Shown here: positions 33,144-42,459 of the stretch, piece by piece
Position numbering within the stretch: position 1 is the first letter of the stretch
How the letters are laid out: every line of letters begins with the position of its first letter
From: Streptomyces griseorubiginosus
Lineage (GTDB): Bacteria; Actinomycetota; Actinomycetes; Streptomycetales; Streptomycetaceae
Direction of reading: 5' to 3'
DNA: 64,000 nucleotides
NCBI RefSeq assembly: GCF_001514195.1
Contig: NZ_KQ948735.1
Span: 547,413-611,412, forward strand
Made by a program: the position numbers and the translations under genes
The notes under the pieces: model-generated
The model's input: only the letters and a program-made list of their open reading frames with translations
Database searches by the model: none
What the model was told of the DNA's origin: nothing

Positions 33144-34298
33144 TCATCCGGCTGCCAGCGCCGCCTTGTGCACGGCTCTGACGAGCCGCTGGTTCTCCGG
33201 CGCCGCCCCTCCCGGGAACGTCATCCGGCGGCGGGTGTAGCCGTAGGCCAGGCCGCTGCGGGGATCGGCGAAGGCCTGCGAGCCGCCGGCGCCGCTGTGC
33301 CCGAAGGCGCCGGCGCCCAGGAACGGGTGGGTCATGTCGGCCGTGGCCTGGAAGCCGAGGCCGAAGGACCGGTGGGCGCGGGCGACCAGGTCGTAGCCGA
33401 TGGAGTGGATCTGGCCCACCTCCGCGACGGTGTCCGGCTTCAGCAGTGGCGGACGGTCCGCGACCTCGCTGATCGCCGCCGCGTACATCCCGGCCAGACC
33501 CCGCGCCGCCGCCACTCCGCCCGCCGACGCCGGCCCCTTCGCGCGCACGGCACGGGAGTTGGCGTGGTCCAGCAGCTCCGTCGGTTCCGCCGCCTGGAGG
33601 TTGGAGGCGATCCCGGTCAGGGTGTACGGCCCGGTCGGCATCGCGTCGAGCAGGGCCTGCTGCTCGGGGGTCGGCAGCATCGGCTGCACGGAACGGAACC
33701 GCGGCTCCAGGGAGGCGGGCAGCCCCAGGTGGAAGTCCAGCCCGTACGGCGCCCGGATCCGCTCCTCGTACACCTCCTGGAGGGTGCGGCCGGTCGCCCG
33801 CCGCACGATCTCTCCGGTGAGCGCGCCGATGACGTACGCGTGGTAGCCGAAGGCCGTGCCGGGGCGCCAGAACGGCTTCTGGTCCGCGAGCCGTTCCGCC
33901 ATCGCCCGGTCGTCCGCCAGTTCCTGCGCGCTGAAACCGCCGTCGATGCCCACCACGCCGGCCCGGTGCGCCAGCAGGTCGCGCAGGGTCAGCTGGCCCT
34001 TGCCCTCGGCCCCGAACTCCGGCCAGTAGTAGGTGACTTTGCGGTCCAGCTCCAGCGTGCCCTCCTGGACGAGGAGGGCCACCACCAGATGCGCGGCGCC
34101 CTTGGTCGACGAGAACACGCCGTAGAGGGAGTCGGGCCGGACGTCCGGTCCCGCCCACAGGTCGACGACCCGCCTGCCGTGCACATGGGCGCACAACTGT
34201 CCTTCGTAGTCGGGCCGTTCACCGGCGACGAAGGCGGCGAACTCCTCACGCACCGCCTCGAAGCCGTCCGCGACGGTGCCGTGGATCTCCTGCGTCAT
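33144..34298 (-). CDS. Beta-lactamase-related serine hydrolase (EstB-like)
   Basis: 384 residues, no signal peptide, therefore probably cytoplasmic. Class C beta-lactamase/esterase VIII fold: nucleophile and lysine in FSSTKGAAHLV near residue 63, catalytic Tyr in GYHAYVIG near 150, LLAHRAGVVG, and GHSGAGGSQAFADP near the third motif. Such proteins are carboxylesterases or D-amino-peptidases rather than true beta-lactamases. Single gene, convergent with ohr. Confidence 0.88.
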   Translation of the reverse strand: MTQEIHGTVADGFEAVREEFAAFVAGERPDYEGQLCAHVHGRRVVDLWAGPDVRPDSLYGVFSSTKGAAHLVVALLVQEGTLELDRKVTYYWPEFGAEGKGQLTLRDLLAHRAGVVGIDGGFSAQELADDRAMAERLADQKPFWRPGTAFGYHAYVIGALTGEIVRRATGRTLQEVYEERIRAPYGLDFHLGLPASLEPRFRSVQPMLPTPEQQALLDAMPTGPYTLTGIASNLQAAEPTELLDHANSRAVRAKGPASAGGVAAARGLAGMYAAAISEVADRPPLLKPDTVAEVGQIHSIGYDLVARAHRSFGLGFQATADMTHPFLGAGAFGHSGAGGSQAFADPRSGLAYGYTRRRMTFPGGAAPENQRLVRAVHKAALAAG

Positions 34299-34558
34299 CC
34301 GCTCTCCTCAACTTCGGCCGCTGCTCGCGTGCGCCGTCCAGCGGGTTCCCGGAGGCGTACGACCGCTCCACGCACACCCCTGGCTCGTGATGTGCACGCG
34401 TACCTCCTACGGAGCTTCCTGAGATCGGTACGGCGAGATGTACCTCTTCGACTCAACAGCAGCGCGGGGGAGTCGGTGGCGCGGATGCCCCGGATGGCGC
34501 ATCCCCTGCCGCCCGGACGGGGCACGGGTGCGAACGGGCACCCGATAGGGTTCTGGCC

Positions 34559-35377
34559 ATGCGTGATCTCGGGGCGGGCTTCCACTATCTCCTGAAGGGC
34601 CAACGATGGGTGGCCCGGCACGGCAAGCAGTACGGCTTCGGGCTGATCCCGGGCCTGATCACCCTGGTGCTCTATCTGGGCGCCCTGGTGTCCCTGGCGA
34701 CCTGGGGCGAGGACATGGTGTCCTGGGCGACCCCCTTCGCCGACGGCTGGTCGAGCCCGTGGCAGGGCCTGTTCCGCGGCTTCCTCGCGGTGCTCCTGTT
34801 CGCCCTGGCGCTCCTCCTCGCCGTCCTGACCTTCACGGCCGTCACCCTCCTCATCGGCCAGCCCTTCTACGAGAGCCTCTCCGAGAAGGTCGACCGGGAC
34901 GTCTCCCCGGACGGCACCGCCCCCGAGTCCGGCCTCCCGCTCTGGCGCGAGCTGTGGATCTCCGCGCGGGACAGCCTGCGCATCCTGATCCGGGCCGGGC
35001 TGTGGGCCGTCCTCCTCTTCGCCCTCGGCTTCGTCCCCGTGGCCGGACAGACGGTGGTCCCGGTGCTCGGCTTCTTCGTCACGGGCTTCTTCCTCACCGA
35101 GGAACTCACGGCGGTGGCCCTCCAGCGCCGCGACATCGACCTCCGGGCCCGCCTCGCCCTCCTCCGCTCCCGCAAGGCCCTCGTCTGGGGCTTCGGCACC
35201 CCCCTGGGCCTGTCCTTCCTGGTCCCCTTCGTCGCGGTGTTCCTGATGCCGGGAGCGGTGGCGGGCGCGACGCTGATGGCCCGGGAACTGCTGGGGGAGG
35301 AGAACCGGGACGAGGACAGGGACGAGGACAGCGACGAGAACACGCAGGACGAGGAGGAGCCGGTTCCCGGCCCGTAG
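34559..35377 (+). CDS. EI24-domain membrane protein (CysZ-like)
   Basis: 272 residues. Four or five hydrophobic helices (for example GLIPGLITLVLYLGALVSLA, FLAVLLFALALLLAVLTFTAVTLL, VVPVLGFFVTGFFL) and the EI24 motif LLIGQPFYESLSEKVDRD. The C-terminus is strongly acidic (RDEDRDEDSDEN). CysZ-type members import sulfate in proteobacteria; in Streptomyces the role is untested. The ATG is preceded at 7 nt by TAGGGT and has no ribosome site, so it is probably a leaderless transcript. The 260 bp upstream hold no gene. Confidence 0.85.
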   Translation: MRDLGAGFHYLLKGQRWVARHGKQYGFGLIPGLITLVLYLGALVSLATWGEDMVSWATPFADGWSSPWQGLFRGFLAVLLFALALLLAVLTFTAVTLLIGQPFYESLSEKVDRDVSPDGTAPESGLPLWRELWISARDSLRILIRAGLWAVLLFALGFVPVAGQTVVPVLGFFVTGFFLTEELTAVALQRRDIDLRARLALLRSRKALVWGFGTPLGLSFLVPFVAVFLMPGAVAGATLMARELLGEENRDEDRDEDSDENTQDEEEPVPGP

Positions 35378-35397
35378 TCGGCCCCCCCCGGAGCGTC

Positions 35398-36456
35398 CTA
35401 CGCCCCCACCGCCACCGCCACGATCGCCCGGACCTGCGCGATGATGTCCACCCGGTTCCGCACGAACCCCGGATCCGTCACCGCCCCCGTCGCCGGATCG
35501 GTGTTCCCCGCCCCGAACTCCAGCACCGGCGTGTGCACATGCCCGCCCGGCAGCACGTCGTGGAGCCCCAGCCGGTCCCGCAGCAGGGTGGCCCGGTAGG
35601 CGATCTCGTTGGAGAGGTAGTTCCCGCCGCCCCCGGCCCGCGCGGTGGACCCCTCGGTCGGCCCGTCGGGACGGACGACCGCCTCGGTCCCGCCCGCCGG
35701 GATCTCGGTCACGCTCGTGTTGTCGTAGACGGGGAACCGCCCGGTGTCCGCGGCCACGATCGCCTTGTACGGCAGCGTGGTCGTCGTCCACTGCGGCTGC
35801 GAGGCCGGATCGCCGACCGGCACCGTCCCCGTCACACCGATGTTCTCGTTGTCCGGGAACCCGCCCCGCCAGGCCCCGTTGGTCCGCTCCACGTCGAACC
35901 GCCCCACCCGCCCCTGACTCACGGTCGTGAAGAGGTCCACCTTCCTCAGGTACGGCCGCAGCGCCCGCTTCAGCCGCTGACCGGCCGGATACCGCACCGC
36001 GTCCTGCCCCCGCGAGGTCCGCTCCAACTCACCGAGCAGAGCCGTGCGTTGTGCGTCCGTCAGCCCGAACGACGGCTCCCAGGTGCGCACTTCCCGAGTC
36101 ATCCCCAACCGCGCCCAGTACAGCGGCCGGTCGTCGTCCCGGCTCAGGTCCCCACCGGCCGGCCCCCGCCCCTGCGCCCGGTCGACGGCCCGCCGCCACA
36201 GCCCGGACCCCTCCCGTACGACGACCTTCCGCGCCTCGGCGTAGGAGAGCGCCGCCCCGAGCGCCCGGGTGAAGTGCCGCGTCACCGCGTCGAACCCGGA
36301 CCGTTCCAGGATCTCCCGCGGCACCGGCCTGTCCAGGCGCTGCTCCTCCACCGTGGCCGAGGGTGCCGCCTCCGCCGCCACGGCCGTTGTGGGGACCACC
36401 GGTCCCGCCAGCAGGACCAGTCCGAGCATGCCGATCCGAACGCGCAGGGAAGTCAA
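35398..36456 (-). CDS. Secreted pyroglutamyl-peptidase-like protein (catalytic Cys replaced)
   Basis: 352 residues with a cleavable signal (GMLGLVLLAGPVVPTTAVAAEA). The last ~130 residues resemble the C15 pyroglutamyl peptidase core: GGNYLSNEIAYRATLLRDRLG where the peptidase has its catalytic Cys (C-N-x-x-x-Y), then GGHVHTPVLEFG with the catalytic His. Here the Cys position is Ser, which would abolish or alter normal thiol catalysis. The N-terminal 200 residues are not part of the classic enzyme. Convergent with the EI24 gene (20 bp). Assignment to the fold is moderate. Confidence 0.7.
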   Translation of the reverse strand: MTSLRVRIGMLGLVLLAGPVVPTTAVAAEAAPSATVEEQRLDRPVPREILERSGFDAVTRHFTRALGAALSYAEARKVVVREGSGLWRRAVDRAQGRGPAGGDLSRDDDRPLYWARLGMTREVRTWEPSFGLTDAQRTALLGELERTSRGQDAVRYPAGQRLKRALRPYLRKVDLFTTVSQGRVGRFDVERTNGAWRGGFPDNENIGVTGTVPVGDPASQPQWTTTTLPYKAIVAADTGRFPVYDNTSVTEIPAGGTEAVVRPDGPTEGSTARAGGGGNYLSNEIAYRATLLRDRLGLHDVLPGGHVHTPVLEFGAGNTDPATGAVTDPGFVRNRVDIIAQVRAIVAVAVGA

Positions 36457-36531
36457 GGGAGTTCGGGTCCTTCCGTCGCTGTGGGGCGCGAGTGGTGCGG
36501 GACCACGGCAGTATCGCCTGCCCCAAGTGGT

Positions 36532-37488
36532 CTACGCCATGGGGCGCGACGTACCAGGAATCCGCACCGCCGCCTCCCGCATCGCACCGACGAAGGCCTC
36601 CCCGGCGGGCGACAGCGACCGTCCCCTCACCACTGCCGCGTACACCGCCCGCGCCGGCGCCTCCTCGTCCCGCACCGGCACCAGCGCGACGTCCGGCCGG
36701 ACCGACCCCGCCGCGAGCGCCGGAACCAGCGTCACCCCGAGCCCCGCGGCGACGTACCCCTGCTTCGCGGTCCACTCGCCCACGACATGCGCGATCCGCG
36801 GCCGGAACCCCTGCCGCAGCGCCGCGTCCAGCAGCGTGCCCTCGGGCCGCGGGCTCCCGGAGATCCAGTCGGCGTCCGCGAGGCGGCCCAGCCGTACGGG
36901 GCCGCCGTCGGCCAGCGGATGTCCGGCCGGGACGGCGACGTACAGCGACTCGTCGAGCAGATGGTGGAGGACGTACGGCTCCAGCGCCGCGCCCCCGGTC
37001 GTCGACACGACCGCGAGATCCAGGTGCCCGCCCGCGAGCCGGTCCAGCAGGGCCGGTGTGAGGCCCTCCTCGCGGGTCACCCGCACCCGAGGACTGCGGT
37101 CGCGGAAGACCCCGAGGGCGAGCGGAACCAGCGCCGCGTCCGCGGTCGGGAAGGCCCCGAACCGCAGCCGCCCGCCCGCCGCTTCACGAAGCGCGGCCAG
37201 CTCACGGGCGGCCCCGTGCAGGGCCCCGGTGACGGTCTCGGCGTACGGCATCAGCACCCGCCCGGCCTCCGTCAGCCGCACGCCCCGCGGCAGCCGGTCG
37301 AACAACGGCCCCCCGCCGAGCGCCTGTTCCAGCGAGGAGATCTGCCGGGACACCGCCGACTGCGTCCACCCCAGGGTGCGCGCGGCCACGGTGAACGACT
37401 CCTGCCGGGCCACCTCCAGGAAGACCCGCAGCCAGACGGTGGCGAGGTCGGGGACTCCGGTGCGATGCGGGTCGGGCATGGCAGCCAT
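36532..37488 (-). CDS. LysR-family transcriptional regulator
   Basis: 318 residues taking ATG 37488 (37479 is a possible alternative; no clear ribosome site). N-terminal winged HTH: WLRVFLEVARQESFTVAARTLGWTQSAVSRQISSLEQALGGGPLFDRLPRGVRLTEAG; C-terminal periplasmic-binding-like effector domain (RLRFGAFPTADAALVPLAL onwards). Divergent from the RidA gene, 49 bp between start codons, with a GCTTG...CAAGC dyad in the gap, so it most likely controls ridA and itself. Confidence 0.9.
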   Translation of the reverse strand: MAAMPDPHRTGVPDLATVWLRVFLEVARQESFTVAARTLGWTQSAVSRQISSLEQALGGGPLFDRLPRGVRLTEAGRVLMPYAETVTGALHGAARELAALREAAGGRLRFGAFPTADAALVPLALGVFRDRSPRVRVTREEGLTPALLDRLAGGHLDLAVVSTTGGAALEPYVLHHLLDESLYVAVPAGHPLADGGPVRLGRLADADWISGSPRPEGTLLDAALRQGFRPRIAHVVGEWTAKQGYVAAGLGVTLVPALAAGSVRPDVALVPVRDEEAPARAVYAAVVRGRSLSPAGEAFVGAMREAAVRIPGTSRPMA

Positions 37489-37501
37489 GCTGGACATTCG
37501 C

Positions 37502-37530
37502 TTGTCGCATCGCAAGCCCGGACCTAGCGT
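37502..37530 (+). promoter_or_regulatory. Leaderless promoter of the RidA gene
   Basis: TTGTCG (37502-37507), 17-nt spacer, TAGCGT (37525-37530), then 7 nt to the ATG. The dyad GCTTG/CAAGC at about 37499-37516 overlaps the -35 region and is a candidate LysR site. Confidence 0.6.
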
Positions 37531-37537
37531 CGACGCC

Positions 37538-37927
37538 ATGAAGGTCACCCTCGACAACCCCGCCGGCGCACCTCAGCCGCTGAGCCCCTACTACTCCCAG
37601 GTCGCCCGCGTCGAACAGGCCGACGGCAGCGCCCTGTTGTTCGTCTCCGGGCAGATCGCCGAGGGCGCCACGCTCGCCGAGCAGTCCCGGGGCGTCTTCG
37701 AGACCCTGGCCGCACTGCTGACCGCGCACGGGGCGAGCCTGGCCGACGTCGTCAACATCCGCACCTACCTCACCGACATCTCCGAACTGGAGCAGTACGG
37801 CGCCGTACGACGGGAGTTCCTCACCGGCACCCCGCCCACCAGCATGACCTTCGAGGTGCCCCGGCTGTTCCGCCCCGAGGCGCTCGTCGAGATCGAAATC
37901 GTGGCGGCGGTACCGGCCGCCGGGTGA
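37538..37927 (+). CDS. RidA/YjgF-family deaminase
   Basis: 129 residues from ATG 37538. Rid fold: LLFVSGQIAEGATLAEQSRGVFETLAALL, then VVNIRTYLTDISELEQYGAVRREFL, and the catalytic Glu region EALVEIEIVAAVP. The Arg in NIRTYLTD, which binds the substrate carboxylate in RidA, is present. It would hydrolyse reactive enamines/imines made by PLP enzymes. Divergent from a LysR gene and followed after 10 bp by a small membrane protein gene. Confidence 0.88.
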   Translation: MKVTLDNPAGAPQPLSPYYSQVARVEQADGSALLFVSGQIAEGATLAEQSRGVFETLAALLTAHGASLADVVNIRTYLTDISELEQYGAVRREFLTGTPPTSMTFEVPRLFRPEALVEIEIVAAVPAAG

Positions 37928-37937
37928 TACTGCGGCC

Positions 37938-38267
37938 ATGAAGGCAGCCAACCTGGGCGTTCTCTTCCTCATCGAGCTGGGCGCCCTGGCGGGTGCCGCG
38001 TACTGGGGCTTCACCCGGGATGTCGCCACACCGCTGGCCTGGCTGCTCGGCCTTGCCGCGCCCGCCCTGCTGATCGTCCTGTGGGCGCTGTTCGGGGCGC
38101 GGAAGGCGCGCTACCCCCTGCACGGCGCGGCCCGTGTCGGATTCGAGGCGCTGTGGTTCGGCGCGGGGGCGCTCGCCCTGCTGGCCGCCGGCGACACCGG
38201 CGGGGCGGTCACGCTCGCCGTGCTCGTCGTGGTGAGCAAGTCCCTGGCCTTCAAGTGGGGCCAGTAG
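37938..38267 (+). CDS. YrdB-family (DUF2568) membrane protein
   Basis: 109 residues, four predicted transmembrane helices: LGVLFLIELGALAGAAYWGF, TPLAWLLGLAAPALLIVLWALF, GFEALWFGAGALALLAAG and GAVTLAVLVVVSKSLAF. The FGARKARYPLHG loop after the second helix is characteristic of DUF2568. Function unknown. It follows ridA by 10 bp and may be cotranscribed; it is convergent with the TetR gene. Confidence 0.85.
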   Translation: MKAANLGVLFLIELGALAGAAYWGFTRDVATPLAWLLGLAAPALLIVLWALFGARKARYPLHGAARVGFEALWFGAGALALLAAGDTGGAVTLAVLVVVSKSLAFKWGQ

Positions 38268-38276
38268 CAGGCGGAT

Positions 38277-38837
38277 TCAGGCCTCCTCGCCCAGCAGTCG
38301 CAGAAAGTCCCGGAACGCCCCCGGCATGTCCACCGACTCCGGGTCCAGCAGCCACTGGTACTGGAGGCCGTCCATCACGGCCACCAGCAGCGGCGCGGTG
38401 CGTTCCGGGGTCAGGCCGTTGGGGAGCCGCTCGCCGTACTCCGCCCGCAGTGCCACCGCCATCGACTCCCGCACCCGGGTGTAGCGCTCGGTGAAGTACT
38501 CCCGCGCCGGATGTCCCTCCGTCACGCTCTCGCCGAGCAGCGCCGAGAAGGTCTGGATGATCCCGGGCCGCATCGCGTTGTACTCGACGAGCGAGGTGAG
38601 CAGGTCGACCCGCCAGCTGCCGGCCGGCACCGCGTCCCACCGGTCCCGCTCCTCCAGCACCGCCACCAGCAGCGCGTCCTTCGTCGGGAAGTGGTGCAGC
38701 AGCCCCTGCTGGGTCAGCCCGACCCGTTCGGCCACCGCGGCCAGGCTCGCGCCCCGGTAACCGCGCTCGGCGATGACCTCCAGGGCCGCCCGGACGATCT
38801 CGGCCCGGCGCTCCTCGCTTCTGGTCCTGGCGTTCAT
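38277..38837 (-). CDS. TetR-family transcriptional regulator
   Basis: 186 residues from ATG 38837, preferred because TACGGT lies 6 nt upstream (leaderless pattern); the frame can be extended to 38858. HTH: RAEIVRAALEVIAERGYRGASLAAVAERVGLTQQGLLHHFPTKDALLVAVLEERD; the helical ligand domain is of the TetR_C type. It is divergent from the GH3 beta-glucosidase at 38960 and most likely represses it. Confidence 0.88.
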   Translation of the reverse strand: MNARTRSEERRAEIVRAALEVIAERGYRGASLAAVAERVGLTQQGLLHHFPTKDALLVAVLEERDRWDAVPAGSWRVDLLTSLVEYNAMRPGIIQTFSALLGESVTEGHPAREYFTERYTRVRESMAVALRAEYGERLPNGLTPERTAPLLVAVMDGLQYQWLLDPESVDMPGAFRDFLRLLGEEA

Positions 38838-38959
38838 GGCGTCACCGTACGACATCACCGGGAGCTGAAAATAACAGCAAGGTAACGAAACCTACCGCTC
38901 ACCAGGCAGCCGATGCACGATGGGGAGGACCGGTCGGACTTCAACGAGGAGGCACCGCC

Positions 38960-41404
38960 ATGGCGGCACCCGAGGGACACCAGGCCACCACCCCCGCCGA
39001 CCACGCCCGCGAGGCGGCCGTGGAGGCGACCCTGACCCGCCTGGACCTCGACGCCAAGGCCAGGCTCCTGGGCGGCCAGGACATGTGGTCCCTGCCCGCG
39101 CTGCCGGAGATCGGCCTGCCCTCCCTCGTCATGTCCGACGGCCCGATCGGCGTCCGCGGTGTCCGCTGGAGCGCCGACGACCCGTCGATCGCCCTGCCCT
39201 CCCCGACCGCCCTCGCCGCCGCCTGGGACCCGGAACTCGCCCGCAGGGCGGGCCGGTTGCTCGCCCAGGAAGCCCGCCGCAAGGGCGTCCACGTCCTGCT
39301 CGCCCCGACCGTGAACCTCCACCGCTCCCCGCTCGGCGGCCGCCACTTCGAGGCCTACAGCGAGGACCCGTACCTCACCGGCCGGATCGCCGCCGGATAC
39401 GTCACCGGCGTCCAGGAGGGCGGTGTCGGCACCACCGCAAAGCACTTCGTCGCCAACGACGCCGAGACCGACCGCTTCACGGTGAACAACCTGGTCTCCG
39501 AACGCGCCCTGCGCGAGCTGTACCTGGCGCCCTTCGAGCACATCGTGGAGAACGCCCACCCGTGGGGCATCATGACCGCCTACAACACGGTCAACGGCAC
39601 GACGATGACCGAGCACCACCACCTCGTCAACGAAGTCCTGCGCGGCGAATGGGGCTTCGACGGCTGCAACGTCTCCGACTGGATGGCCGCCCGCTCCACC
39701 AAGGGCGCCATCGAGGGCGGCCTCGACATCGCCATGCCCGGCCCCGCGACCGTCTACGGCGAACCCCTCGCCCGCGCCGTACGCAGCGGCGAGGTCGAGG
39801 AGAGCACGGTCGACACCGCCGTACGCAACGTGCTGCGGCTCGCCGCCCGCGTGGGCATCCTTGAGGGCGCCGAGCCCGTCGTCACCGAACTGCCCCCGCC
39901 CGTCGACGGCGAGGCCCTGGCCCGCGAGATCGCCCGCCGCTCCTTCGTGCTGGTCCGCAACCAGGGCGCGCTGCCGCTGAAGCCGGGCACCGTCGCGCTC
40001 AGCGGCGCCGCCGCCCGCGACGCCCGCATCCTCGGCGGCGGCTCCGCCACCGTCTTCCCGGACCGGATCGTCTCCCCGCTCGACGGCCTCACCGCCGCCC
40101 TCCCCGAGGGCTCGGTGAGCTACCGCGTCGGCGCCGACCCGAACACCGAACTCGCGGTAGCGGAGAAGGGGTTCAGCCTCCGGGCGATCTGCCGGGACGC
40201 GGACGGCACCGTCCTCGGCACCCGCTCCGCCCCCAACGGCCAGATCCAGTGGATGGGTGCGGACCTCCCCGAGGGCGTCACCCACGACCGCCTCCACACC
40301 GTCGAGCTGACCGGCACCTTCACCCCGCGCGAGACCGGCACCCACACCTTCGGCATCAAGGGGCTCGGCGCCTTCCGGCTGGCCGTGGACGGCACCACCC
40401 ACTACGACGACGTCCAGCGCGCCGACAAGGACGACCCGTTCGTCTCCTTCTTCGGTGCGCCCGAACCCCGCGCCGAGGTCGGACTGACCGCGGGCGAGCC
40501 GGTCGAGGTCTCCCTCACCCACGTCGTCGACCTCCCCGACGACCTGCCCATGAAGGTCGTCGGGTTCGCCCTCGCCCACCTGGACCCGCGGCGCGACCCG
40601 GACGAGCTGATCGCCGAGGCCGTGGAGGCGGCCCGGCACGCGGACACCGCCGTCGTCGTGGTCGCCACCACCGACCGCGTCGAGTCCGAGGGCTACGACC
40701 GCAAGGACCTCACCCTGCCCGGCCGGCAGGACGACCTGGTTCGCGCGGTCGCCGCCGCCAACCCGAACACCGTCGTGATCGTCAACTCCGGCTCCCCGGT
40801 GGAACTGCCCTGGCGGGCGGACGTCTCCGCGATCCTGCTCGGCTGGTTCCCCGGCCAGGAGGGCGGCGCCGCCCTCGCCGACGTCCTCACCGGCGCCCAC
40901 GAGCCCGGCGGCCGGCTCCCCACCACCTGGGGCACCCTGGCCGACGCCCCGGTCACCCGGGTCGTCCCGGTGAACGGAGAACTCCCCTACGACGAAGGCG
41001 TCTTCATCGGCTACCCGGCCTGGGAGAGGGCGGGCCGCACCCCGGCCTACCCGTTCGGCCACGGCCTCGGCTACACCGACTGGACCTACGAGTCCGTCGA
41101 GGTCCAGGGCGCCACCGTGCGGGTCCGGCTGCGCAACTCCGGCAGCCGCGCGGGCCGCGAGGTCGTCCAGGTCTACCTGGCGCCCGAGCCCGACCCCGAG
41201 CGCCCGGGCCGCAGGCTCGCCGGGTTCGCGGGAGCCGAGGCCGGCCCCGGCGAGAGCGTCGAGGTCACCGTGGAGATCCCGCGCCGGGCTTTTGAGATCT
41301 GGGACGAGAAGACCTCGTCGTGGGCGTATGTGAAGGGTTCGTACGAGATCCAGGTGGGACGCTCGATCGAGGACCGCCGGGTCACCGCGACGATTAACGT
41401 CTGA
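38960..41404 (+). CDS. GH3 beta-glucosidase with inserted PA14-like domain
   Basis: 814 residues from ATG 38960 with CGAGGAGG upstream; no signal peptide, so intracellular. Family 3 order: N-terminal barrel (MSDGPIGVRG, APTVNLHRSPLGGRHFEAYSEDP, TAKHFVAND), nucleophile Asp in GFDGCNVSDW, a second alpha/beta domain (ARRSFVLVRNQGALPL ... AILLGWFPGQEGG), a PA14-like insertion around residues 390-530 (TFTPRETGTHTFGIKGLGAFRLAVDG) and a C-terminal fibronectin-III domain (VVQVYLAPE). Members of this architecture hydrolyse oligosaccharides after import. The TetR gene is divergent. Confidence 0.93.
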   Translation: MAAPEGHQATTPADHAREAAVEATLTRLDLDAKARLLGGQDMWSLPALPEIGLPSLVMSDGPIGVRGVRWSADDPSIALPSPTALAAAWDPELARRAGRLLAQEARRKGVHVLLAPTVNLHRSPLGGRHFEAYSEDPYLTGRIAAGYVTGVQEGGVGTTAKHFVANDAETDRFTVNNLVSERALRELYLAPFEHIVENAHPWGIMTAYNTVNGTTMTEHHHLVNEVLRGEWGFDGCNVSDWMAARSTKGAIEGGLDIAMPGPATVYGEPLARAVRSGEVEESTVDTAVRNVLRLAARVGILEGAEPVVTELPPPVDGEALAREIARRSFVLVRNQGALPLKPGTVALSGAAARDARILGGGSATVFPDRIVSPLDGLTAALPEGSVSYRVGADPNTELAVAEKGFSLRAICRDADGTVLGTRSAPNGQIQWMGADLPEGVTHDRLHTVELTGTFTPRETGTHTFGIKGLGAFRLAVDGTTHYDDVQRADKDDPFVSFFGAPEPRAEVGLTAGEPVEVSLTHVVDLPDDLPMKVVGFALAHLDPRRDPDELIAEAVEAARHADTAVVVVATTDRVESEGYDRKDLTLPGRQDDLVRAVAAANPNTVVIVNSGSPVELPWRADVSAILLGWFPGQEGGAALADVLTGAHEPGGRLPTTWGTLADAPVTRVVPVNGELPYDEGVFIGYPAWERAGRTPAYPFGHGLGYTDWTYESVEVQGATVRVRLRNSGSRAGREVVQVYLAPEPDPERPGRRLAGFAGAEAGPGESVEVTVEIPRRAFEIWDEKTSSWAYVKGSYEIQVGRSIEDRRVTATINV

Positions 41405-41432
41405 TATCAGGGGGTGCGACCCCCGCACAAGC

Positions 41433-41468
41433 AGCCCCGGCCCGGGACCTGACCCCTGGGCCGGGGCT
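41433..41468. terminator. Bidirectional terminator between GH3 and mutarotase genes
   Basis: AGCCCCGGCCC (41433-41443) and GGGCCGGGGCT (41458-41468), perfect 11-bp arms, 14-nt loop, between two convergent genes. Confidence 0.8.
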
Positions 41469-41477
41469 CGTTCGTGC

Positions 41478-42449
41478 TCAGCGGGTACCGAAGCCGTACA
41501 CCGTCTCCGACCGGTACACCTCACCCGGCCGCAGCACCGTGCTCGGGAACTCCGGGCGGTGGGGGGAGTCCGGGAAGTGCTGGGTCTCCAGCGCGATGCC
41601 GTCGCCGGGCGTGAAGGGCTCGGGCAGGTGGTCCGCGGTGTACAGCTGGAGCCCCGGCTCGGTGGTCGACACCGTCAGCACCCGCCCGGACGCCGGGTCG
41701 TACAGCTCGGCCACCTCCACGGCCTGCTCGGTGAGCCCCTTGTCGAGCACGAAGTTGTGGTCGTACCCGGCCCCGACCTTGCGCGCCTGACGGAAGTCGA
41801 ACCGGGTGCCCTCGACCTCCTCGATCCCCGTCGGGATCAGGTCCGCGTCGACCGGCGTGAACCGCGAGGCGTCGATCCGCAGCTCGTGCCCGCCCGCGTT
41901 CCCCGACCCGGACAGGTTGAAGTAGCTGTGGTTGGTCAGGTTCACCAGGGTCGGCGCGTCGGTGACCGCCTCGTACGAGATCCGCAGCGCGCCCGACTCG
42001 TCCAGCGCGTAGGTCCCGGAGACCTCGAGACGGCCCGGGAAGCCCTCCTCGCCGTGCGGGCTGACCCGGCTCAGCCGCACCCCGAACTCCCCGGCCGGCT
42101 CCAGGTCCCACACCCGCTTGTCGAAGCCGTTCTCCCCGCCGTGCAGGGAGTTGGGAGCGTTGTTCGCCGCGAGCGCGTACGTCCGCCCGTCCAGCTCGAA
42201 ACGGGCGCCCGCGATCCGGTTCGCGTACCGCCCGACGAAGGCGCCGAGATAGGGACCGGAGTGCTCCAGGTACCCGTCCAGATCGGCGAACCCCAGCACC
42301 ACGTCAGCGGTCCGCCCCTGCCGGTCCGGGACCTCGACCGACTGCACGATCCCGCCGTAGGACAGGATCCGCACGCGCACGCCCGCGCGCTCCAGGGTCC
42401 AGCGGTGGACCGGTGTGCCGTCGGGAAGCGTGGCGAAGAGTTCGTTCAT
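41478..42449 (-). CDS. Galactose mutarotase (second copy)
   Basis: 323 residues. Same catalytic set as the copy at 14359: GGIVQSVEVPDRQG, GRYANRIAGA, PNSLHGGENGFD with the first His, TNHSYFNL with the second, and STTEPGLQLYTAD with the catalytic Glu. It is about 25 residues shorter, so this is not a recent duplicate. It starts 10 bp after the SGNH lipoprotein gene on the same strand, suggesting cotranscription, and faces the GH3 beta-glucosidase. Confidence 0.92.
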   Translation of the reverse strand: MNELFATLPDGTPVHRWTLERAGVRVRILSYGGIVQSVEVPDRQGRTADVVLGFADLDGYLEHSGPYLGAFVGRYANRIAGARFELDGRTYALAANNAPNSLHGGENGFDKRVWDLEPAGEFGVRLSRVSPHGEEGFPGRLEVSGTYALDESGALRISYEAVTDAPTLVNLTNHSYFNLSGSGNAGGHELRIDASRFTPVDADLIPTGIEEVEGTRFDFRQARKVGAGYDHNFVLDKGLTEQAVEVAELYDPASGRVLTVSTTEPGLQLYTADHLPEPFTPGDGIALETQHFPDSPHRPEFPSTVLRPGEVYRSETVYGFGTR

Positions 42450-42459
42450 GTGCGGAACT

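Noticed and set aside
14359..42449. Recent duplication of the two mutarotase genes
   Set aside because: Lengths (348 and 323 aa) and sequences differ throughout; contexts are unrelated.
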